Shown one piece after another: positions 57,485 through 64,000 of a stretch of 64,000 nt of DNA. Origin of the DNA: Notamacropus eugenii (taxonomy: Eukaryota > Chordata > Mammalia > Diprotodontia > Macropodidae); the NCBI RefSeq assembly GCF_028372415.1, contig NC_092872.1:281049206-281113205 (forward strand), in the 5' to 3' direction. Numbering within the stretch: position 1 is the stretch's first letter; every line of letters begins with the position of its first letter. The position numbers and the translations under genes are program-made. The notes beneath the pieces were generated by a model. The model did not search any database. It saw nothing but the letters and a program-made list of their open reading frames with translations, and was not told where the DNA came from.

Positions 57485-57560
57485 ACTCAGTTTCTTTATC
57501 TGCAAATGGAAGATCATTAAGGTCCCTCCAGCTCCAAATACCTTTGATGTCACATCAAAA
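57485..57560 (+). repeat. CORE-SINE 3' end
   Basis: 'ctcagtttctttatctgcaa', 'ggtccctccagctccaaata'. Confidence 0.65.
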
Positions 57561-57799
57561 ACCACTGATTTTCAGATGTGAAGTTTGTTCTGTGGTTGAG
57601 TCCCATGACCCCAGTCTGGACACAGCATAGAGAAAATATAGGCAGAAGGCCCTTTGCAGGTTCTGGTCTTGGTCTAAGAGGCCTGCATCCTCTTTTCATG
57701 CGGTCACCGAGGGGCTTCACCCCAGTCTGGCTGCCATCTTGCTCAGCCACATGGTCTTTCCCCTTATTTGGGTCTGAGCTTCCCTGGGCTGCTGTCTGG

Positions 57800-57945
57800 T
57801 GAAGCCCCTGGATGAATGGACCCCCTTCTCAGAATAAGGATTTTTAAAGACAAAATAAAATGCACAGAATTACAGAGGAAACCAATTATATTGAAGTATA
57901 GTTATCAACAGGGTCAAACAAAAAAGGAAGCCCAGGTTAAGCGCT
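57800..57945 (+). repeat. hAT-like DNA transposon fragment
   Basis: 'gaatggacccccttctcaga', 'acaaaataaaatgcacagaa', 'gaggaaaccaattatattga' and an end 'cccaggttaagcg'. The best-preserved of the three copies. Confidence 0.65.
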
Positions 57946-58174
57946 CCTCCCTTAAAGATTCCAGGTTCTTTTTAAAGGCCTTTGGCTCCTGGGCTTATTC
58001 ATTTACCAGTCAGGGTCAATTCAAGTCACTGAGCATTTGCCAATCCATGTCATTGTTGGCATTCCTACTTGTTCTCAAAGACAACCTCTATCAATCCAGT
58101 GTTGTCTCATTCATTAGGATGGGAGCCCTTGAGAAGAGAGGGTCTTTCTTTCCTAGTTGTATCCCAAGAATGCA

Positions 58175-58300
58175 TCATTCCTGTGTTCATTCAGTCCCTA
58201 CTATGCACCAGGCACCATGCTGAGTACTGGCACTTCAAACACAGCCTCTGGTATGCTGACAGAGAGAACCAAGGGGCCAGCCCTCTCCTCCTGGGGTCAT
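58175..58300. repeat. Dispersed 'tatttattaag..' repeat
   Basis: 'gtccctactatgcaccaggc', 'accatgctgagtactggcac'. Confidence 0.6.
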
Positions 58301-58514
58301 ATCGGAAATCTGGGCTCTGCCTCGGGTGTTTCCCAGGGCTTCTAAAGGAATCACCTTCTTCCTGCAACCCCACACGCTCCTGGGGCAGTAGTTCCTAAGT
58401 GAGTCTGAACCTATGCAAAATGGTGGCTGTGGCCTTCTTACCAGGTCTGTTATAACTCATGTTCATAAAGGAATATCATGAGGTGGAGAGGAGATGGGAG
58501 CAGAGAATTCGATG

Positions 58515-58660
58515 AATGATCTTTCATTCACTCAGTCATTCCTCGTACGCCTACAATGTGCATTACCTATCCAAGGGGATCTAAAGAGAGGCAGTATCCT
58601 TCTCCTGCCCTCTGGGTACTTACAACACAGTAGGGGAAGAATTAAATTAGAAAGCACATG
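58515..58660. repeat. Dispersed 'tatttattaag..' repeat
   Basis: 'tcattcactcagtcattcct', 'gcctacaatgtgcattacct', 'gggtacttacaacacagtag'. Confidence 0.6.
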
Positions 58661-58679
58661 TGAAAACACATCAGAACCC

Positions 58680-58890
58680 CCATTTCTATGGCACTCTAGG
58701 GCTCACAAAGTGCTTTTCTTACCACTACCCTAACAGACATACCCAGTACAAGGACTGTCATCACCATTTTACAGATGGGGAAACTGAGCCTCAGAGAACC
58801 AGGGTCACACAACACAAGGATACTTATTTGTTCATGGTAGGATTTGAAGCCAAGCCTCCAACTCCAAACCCCACACACTTTCCATCTGAC
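58680..58890 (-). repeat. THER/MIR CORE-SINE, antisense
   Basis: 'caccattttacagatgggga', 'aactgagcctcagagaacca', 'gtaggatttgaagccaagcc'. Confidence 0.8.
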
Positions 58891-59094
58891 CCCACTACTG
58901 GAGAACAACAAAATCTAAAGACTCCAAAGATCTTGAGGCAGAAGAGTCAACAGGCAGAGATGCAGGGGCCAGAGTTCCAAGCAGAAAGCCTAGCACAGCA
59001 TGGAAGAGAATGGCCATTGATTGGGTTTGGCTGGAGCATGAAGTATTTTTAGGGGGTGGATGGTGTGGCTTAAAATTCACAGCACGTTCTTAAT

Positions 59095-59215
59095 CTCACT
59101 CAGAATGCACATGCTTTCTGTACTATTAAGGAAACCGAGGCTCAGAAAGGTCCAGGGACTTGATGTCAACCCAGTGCTTCTTATTCCAAATCCCAAGTAG
59201 CTTCTGATACTTCAC
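59095..59215 (-). repeat. MIR, antisense, diverged
   Basis: 'tattaaggaaaccgaggctc', then a degraded head side. Confidence 0.55.
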
Positions 59216-59779
59216 CCTGTCTCCTTGGGAAGACCAGAATCAAGCTGCAAGGTGCTTCCAAGACCACTCATTTTACAAAATAAGAGACTGGGGCCCCATG
59301 AAATTCTGTGGCTATGATTACTAGGCCCAGGAATTCAGACTTCGTCCTTCCAGAAACAGACAGCCATCACGGCCTCTGAGTGGTGAATGTCACGATCAGA
59401 GGTATGCTTTGGGAAAATTTCATTCCGTACTGACTGATGGGTAGGGTGGGCTAAACAGAGACTGAAGCCAGGAAGAGCAGGACATTGGACAGGACGCCCA
59501 AGCTGGAGTAACAGGCCCGAGCTAAGGTGGCCACAGTGGGGATAAAAAGGAAGGAAGGAACATGAGACAATGCAAAGGAGAAAGAGACAGTTCATGGTGA
59601 CCAACTGAAAGTAAGAGAGGGAAGAGCCCAGAAAGCTGAGCTTTGAAGCTGGGGTCAGTGGGAACGTGCAGGTGCCCCTCCATAGTCTGAGAAAGCACAC
59701 AGTGGAAAGTGGGAGCCATTGTGTTGGGAGGGGACTTTGAACTAGACCACATCCTTTCACATCCATTATCTTCCAACCA

Positions 59780-60040
59780 CCTCACCAAGCATTTATTAAG
59801 CACCTATGAGACGCCAGGCACTCGGAGACATACACTGCCTCTGGCATCTAGGACCTGGGTCTGAATTACTTCTGGGGTGACTTTGTGCAAGGCACCCAAC
59901 ATTCCTGGTCCTGAGTTTCCTCATCTGAAAAATGAAGGCTTTGACTGCCTGGTCTCTGAGGTCCTTGATGATTCAGACTCCTAGAACCCTCTGGAAACTA
60001 GTCCTTGTCTTCAAGGACTGTAGAGTCTAAGGGGAAATAA
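59780..60040. repeat. 'tatttattaag..' repeat split by a CORE-SINE
   Basis: 'aagcatttattaagcaccta' and 'gacgccaggcactcgg' break off near 59827. A sense CORE-SINE follows ('ggacctgggtctgaattact', 'gtttcctcatctgaaaaatg'). The host repeat resumes near 60000 with 'tcttcaaggactgtagagtc'. Confidence 0.65.
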
Positions 60041-60444
60041 TTCATGCTTCATATAATCCTGGGAGAGGTAAGAAACCAAGGACTCCAGAGGTGGCTGGGG
60101 GTAGCCCCTGATATCCATCCTCAAAGACAGCACAGGTCAGCACCCATGCCTGCAGAAGGTCCTCCAACTGGCCTGTTCGGACACTAGAGTGAAGTGTATG
60201 TACTAAGAGTGGCACAGGGCATGAAGTCTGGGCCGGCCCTGACGCCTCCCCTGGGATGGCAGAACCTCTCTGTACAGGCAGAGATCTGGATGGAGGCCCC
60301 ATCACCCTGACAGCTTTGAGGAGGTGGCTGGCCCAACCCTGGAAAATCAATCAGGCTCGGTTTTGCTGGGCTAGACCCTAGGGGAGTTAGCCCAAGTGGA
60401 CAGTAAGATCGAACATCCTGGGGGCATAGTGAGCAAGGCAGCTT

Positions 60445-60535
60445 TAAGAAAAGATCATGTCCCTCAAAAAAGACTATGCCGCCCCAAAAAAGACCATGAC
60501 CTCAAAAGAGACCATATCTCAAGCAGAGATTTAGT
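60445..60535. repeat. Degenerate tandem repeat of about 20 bp
   Basis: Four to five units of the type 'agaccatgacctcaaaa' at about 60450, 60470, 60490 and 60508. Confidence 0.6.
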
Positions 60536-60934
60536 GAGACATCTCACTCCTTAGGTGTAGACAGGGGGTCCTTGTCCTAGGGGGGCTTTTTTGTGAGGGG
60601 GGCTTTCAATGGGCACAGGAGGCAATAACCCAATCATTTGGATACACTGGGCCAGAGTTCTTTCACAGACTTTTAAACAAAGAATGGTTTTTAATTGCCA
60701 AGCAGGAGTTAATTAATAACCTGAACTCAAGTTTGGTGGGTGGGAAGGGTAGAACCCAAAGCCTAACTTTCCACATTAATGAATAAAGGAAAGGACCATC
60801 TATCGCTTGCACTTGGCAGGGAGGGGGCAGTTGCTAACCAGTTCACTCCTAAAGAGTTTATTAATCACAATGCAGCCCATAAAAACAGATAAAAAATAAT
60901 ATTATGACTAAGACTCACAGGTTACAGAACTAAA

Positions 60935-61120
60935 TAATGCCTATGATAGCTCACAGCAACCCTATGAAAGAAGCAGTGCGGTTGTTATTATCTCCATTTT
61001 ATAGATAGGGAACCTGAGGCTCAGAGCAGGGTCTTCCTAGAGTCACACAGCTGGCCAGGGGTCATACAGCAGAGCTGGGTCTTTCTTCTGACTCCCAAGT
61101 TTGCTGCCTTTCCCTGACAC
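60935..61120 (-). repeat. THER/MIR CORE-SINE, antisense
   Basis: 'ctcacagcaaccctatgaaa', 'tctccattttatagataggg', 'gagtcacacagctggccagg'. Confidence 0.85.
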
Positions 61121-61984
61121 CTCCTGCCTAGGTCCAGCCAAGGCACCCTAGGATGAAGTACGTGCCCACATTCCTCCCTCTCTAAATGATCATGGGAGCA
61201 GCAAAGCTGTCAGAAGGCAGAAGAGGAGGTGTGATAGGCACAAATGAGCAAACACCCAAACTGGATACTCAGCCCCTGAATGATCCAAGGTGAGGGCAGC
61301 TTCCTGCATCACAAGGATGAAGGCGAGAGTCCTTGGCCAGTTCCTGGCTGAGACCCCCATCTCCAAAGCCAAAAATATGGCTGATAAAAACCAACTCGTA
61401 CTTTTCAGAATTAAATCAAGTCAAGGCATCATGCAGGTTTCCATTCACTTGTGGGGGAGGTGCAGGTTGAATACATTGCAAACAGACACAACACAGGGAT
61501 GGTATTCAGTTATCTCGTCAGAGAATACGACCTTCTAGCTAGGTTCACGGAAGTTCAGAGCATACCACGCCTCAAGACAAATAAAACCAATGGTCATGAA
61601 CCTTTCTAGGTTCTGGGGCTGGGAAAGTGCTTTGGGGGGTGGAATCGTGCATCCAAAGACACCAGGTCCCAAACCTTGGGATCTGCTTTGGTAAAACAAC
61701 AGTCACCTGCATCAGTTTGTAAACTATTTACAAGCACTCAAACTCAACAATGCTGACAACACAACAATTCCACACTCACATGCCTATGCTACACACTGTG
61801 TGTGGTACCAAGAGCATCAACATGTCTTGGTTTTGGATACCCTGCAAACCTCTGACTCCAAGTGGCTTGGTCAGGCTTGGCAATACCCCCCAAATCATGG
61901 AAGGGTGCTCCTTCCAAAAGGCATGACTGTTCTAAGGATCTGAGAATGGTTGATTTATTTCAAAATGGCAGCCACAAAGCCAAG

Positions 61985-62160
61985 TTCATATTCCAACCCT
62001 GTAAAGTCAGTGCTATTATCATCTCCACTTTACAGGAAGCTTGGCAGAGACTGGTTGGGATTCACCCAGGGTCATCTGGCTAATCCAGGGTCTGCAGAAG
62101 GGGCCCAGCTCAAGTCTTCATAAGGCTGGCAGGCCAGTGCTCTCCCCACTGGGTGCCCAC
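61985..62160 (-). repeat. MIR, antisense
   Basis: 'gctattatcatctccacttt', 'cacccagggtcatctggcta'. Confidence 0.65.
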
Positions 62161-62184
62161 CACACCTTTCTAACTTGGAGATTA

Positions 62185-62320
62185 GTTTTCATCACCATTT
62201 ACATACTCTGTATTTACTTCCTGTGTACCTTGTTCCCCATCCCACCCCCACCCCCACAAAATGTAAGCTCCCTGAGGATGAGAACTGTTTCATTTCTGTC
62301 TTTGATGACCCATTAGTGGA
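62185..62320 (+). repeat. L2 3' tail
   Basis: 'tgtatttacttcctgtgtac', 'gtaagctccctgaggatgag', 'ctgtttcatttctgtctttg'. Confidence 0.6.
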
Positions 62321-62694
62321 GCCAGTACTGGGGCAGGGGAGGTGGGGAAGAGGAGGAGGAAGAGAAGGGGCAGAGCTGCTTGTTTCTGCAAGGGTTGATT
62401 TCCTCATTTCCTTAGCTCCTTTCCACCCACATACAAGACAAGAAGGGAAGAGAGAAAAGAATCCAGCATGCTGGGAGTGCCAGAAGCTTATCACCAACAG
62501 TAAAAATGGAGCAAAAACACCTCCACTTTGTGCCGTCTCTCCGTCCAGCCCCATAGCACAGGAGGGAGCTGCTGATGCTCACTGCCCACTGCGCCCTGGG
62601 ACCAAGGTCAGGAGAGCCACGTGAGCATCCAGGAGCCTATTTTCTCCACTCCCTACTGAGGGCCTCACGCATGCTGGGGTCTATTTTAGACAAA

Positions 62695-62715
62695 ACACAC
62701 ACACACACGCGCGCA

Positions 62716-62792
<77 letters not shown>
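62695..62792. repeat. (CA)n microsatellite
   Basis: About 45 CA units with a short CG-containing break near 62709-62718. Confidence 0.97.
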
Positions 62793-62794
<2 letters not shown>

Positions 62795-63454
62795 GGTGTC
62801 CATGTGTCCAGGTTACTGTAATTTCATCAAGCCATTCTGGGCCCCACTGCAGGAACTCTTTGGAGTCCCGTTTCAGATTTCAGCCATCACCCAAATATAA
62901 CCAGCCTCATCCTGGAACTGTGACAGCTTGTCACCGAAGACCGTCTAGACAGCTGAACAACTTCTAGATTAGCCCAGAGTGGATCATTTGTACCAATGTG
63001 ATGTTACATGAGATGCCCATCGGGTCCTGGGAGTGGGCCTCAGTCACTGGGAATGACGCTTGGCTGCCATTCATTCAAAGCAGCACCAGGCTGGGGCAAA
63101 CTCTCTACCACCAAGGAACCAATGGGACAGAAGCTGAAGAGGCCAGTCCCTAGGGCCCCACAGCATGGGACTGTGCTCTGGAGAATGAATTCAGCTGGAC
63201 TCAAACACCGGGTCATGGCAGGCAGCCTCATGGTATGGCCAGAGGGAGAGGACCAGGCTCAGGTTCGCACTCTGCATGGACTCTCTGGGTGCCCAGGTCA
63301 AGGCTTTCCTCTTCTCCGGGTCTGTTTCCTCAGCTGTTACATAAGAGACCAATCTCTTAAATCTCTTGTGGTCTGATGATGTTAGGAAAGGTCCCCAAAA
63401 GGAGGCCCATTACTCCAGAGCTAATCATCCAGGACAACTGTGCCTTTCTTTTCC

Positions 63455-63650
63455 ATCCCATTCTCATTTTACAAATGAAGAAACTGAGAGGGAGGTGAAG
63501 TGACTTATCTGGGGCCACACAGGTAGTGTCTGAAGTGGACTTGGGTTCTCCAACTCCCAATTCAGCCCACTTGCCACTCTCCACTGCCTGCTCCAAGGAG
63601 GCTGAGCTAGATGACCTCAGATGTCCTCTTAGAGTCTGGGATTCCATAAA
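63455..63650 (-). repeat. CORE-SINE/MIR, antisense, plus SINE-like tail
   Basis: 'ctcattttacaaatgaagaa', 'ggggccacacaggtagtgtc'; 63605-63650 has 'gctagatgacctcagatgtc', a sense SINE 3' end. Confidence 0.7.
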
Positions 63651-63944
63651 GGGGCCCCGTTCTGCAGAGGGGTCAAACCGAGACACTTCTGAAAACCAAT
63701 GGCTTCCATTTCATGGCATCACTACATTTAAAGCTGGGAGAAACCACCAACCCCTCCCCACACTTTACAAGGCCCAGAGAACGTGACCAACCATATTCTA
63801 TGTTACATGATCTCAACTGGGTGCTCCCTGAAGCAAGGCAACCCTTTACCCCTCCCTAAACCTCACTCGTTATTCCATTTACCAGCCCCTTTATGGTTCC
63901 TCAACCTTCCCATGACTCCCCCTCATCCCCTAGTTACTGACCTG

Positions 63945-64000
63945 ACCATAGAACATCAGCTGCTTGAGAGCAGGGGCCACTCCCCTTTGGTCTTTGCATC
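63945..64000 (+). repeat. L2/MIR 3' tail, cut by window edge
   Basis: 'cagctgcttgagagcagggg' and 'ctttggtctttgcatc', the start of a typical tail. Confidence 0.5.

Noticed and set aside
59335-59803. Minus-strand frames of 93-143 residues with hydrophobic stretches
   Set aside because: No recognisable protein, no splice or start support, part of it overlaps a repeat; open by chance.

Overview
The window is vertebrate nuclear DNA and most probably from a marsupial (opossum-like). It is intron-rich, low in CpG and dense in CORE-SINEs (MIR/THER type), L2 tails, minus-strand L1, a Half-L1 (HAL1) whose sequence resembles metatherian copies as I remember them, and an RTE-tailed SINE. Species is inferred from these repeats and was not tested by a search. 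No prokaryotic, viral or organellar genes are present.

Only two protein-coding genes are supported, each by its terminal coding exon. LHPP (+ strand) ends with a 32-codon exon at 21073-21169, a 3' UTR of about 1 kb and a poly(A) signal at 22144-22149. FAM53B (- strand) has its last coding exon at 37458-37093, then a long 3' UTR running to a poly(A) signal at 32444-32439. The genes converge tail to tail, as they do on human chromosome 10q26.13, with about 10 kb between them. Bases 1-21072 are therefore the last LHPP intron and 37459-64000 the last FAM53B intron. No other exons of either gene were recognised.

Layout: 1-10.3 kb, LHPP intron with scattered SINEs and L2 tails. 10.3-16.5 kb, nested LINE complex: an old L1 split by HAL1 sequence, which itself contains rearranged L1 pieces. 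17.9-19.4 kb, an L1 with both ends and a perfect 16-bp target-site duplication but lacking its middle. 20.1-20.4 kb, purine-rich satellite. 21.1-22.2 kb, LHPP terminal exon. 22.2-32.4 kb, intergenic, with a 2.3-kb L2 that retains reverse-transcriptase sequence. 32.4-37.5 kb, FAM53B terminal exon with a (GA/CT)n tract in its 3' UTR. 37.5-64 kb, FAM53B intron with SINEs, L2 tails, a 170-bp (TG)n tract, a minisatellite and hAT-like fragments.

I found no undescribed gene system. The most notable items are the internally joined L1 (a candidate spliced-RNA retrocopy), the HAL1/L1 nest, and features of the two convergent 3' ends. Repeat family names rest on recognition of consensus-like sequence from memory, so boundaries are good to roughly 10-30 bases except where a duplication or splice site fixes them.
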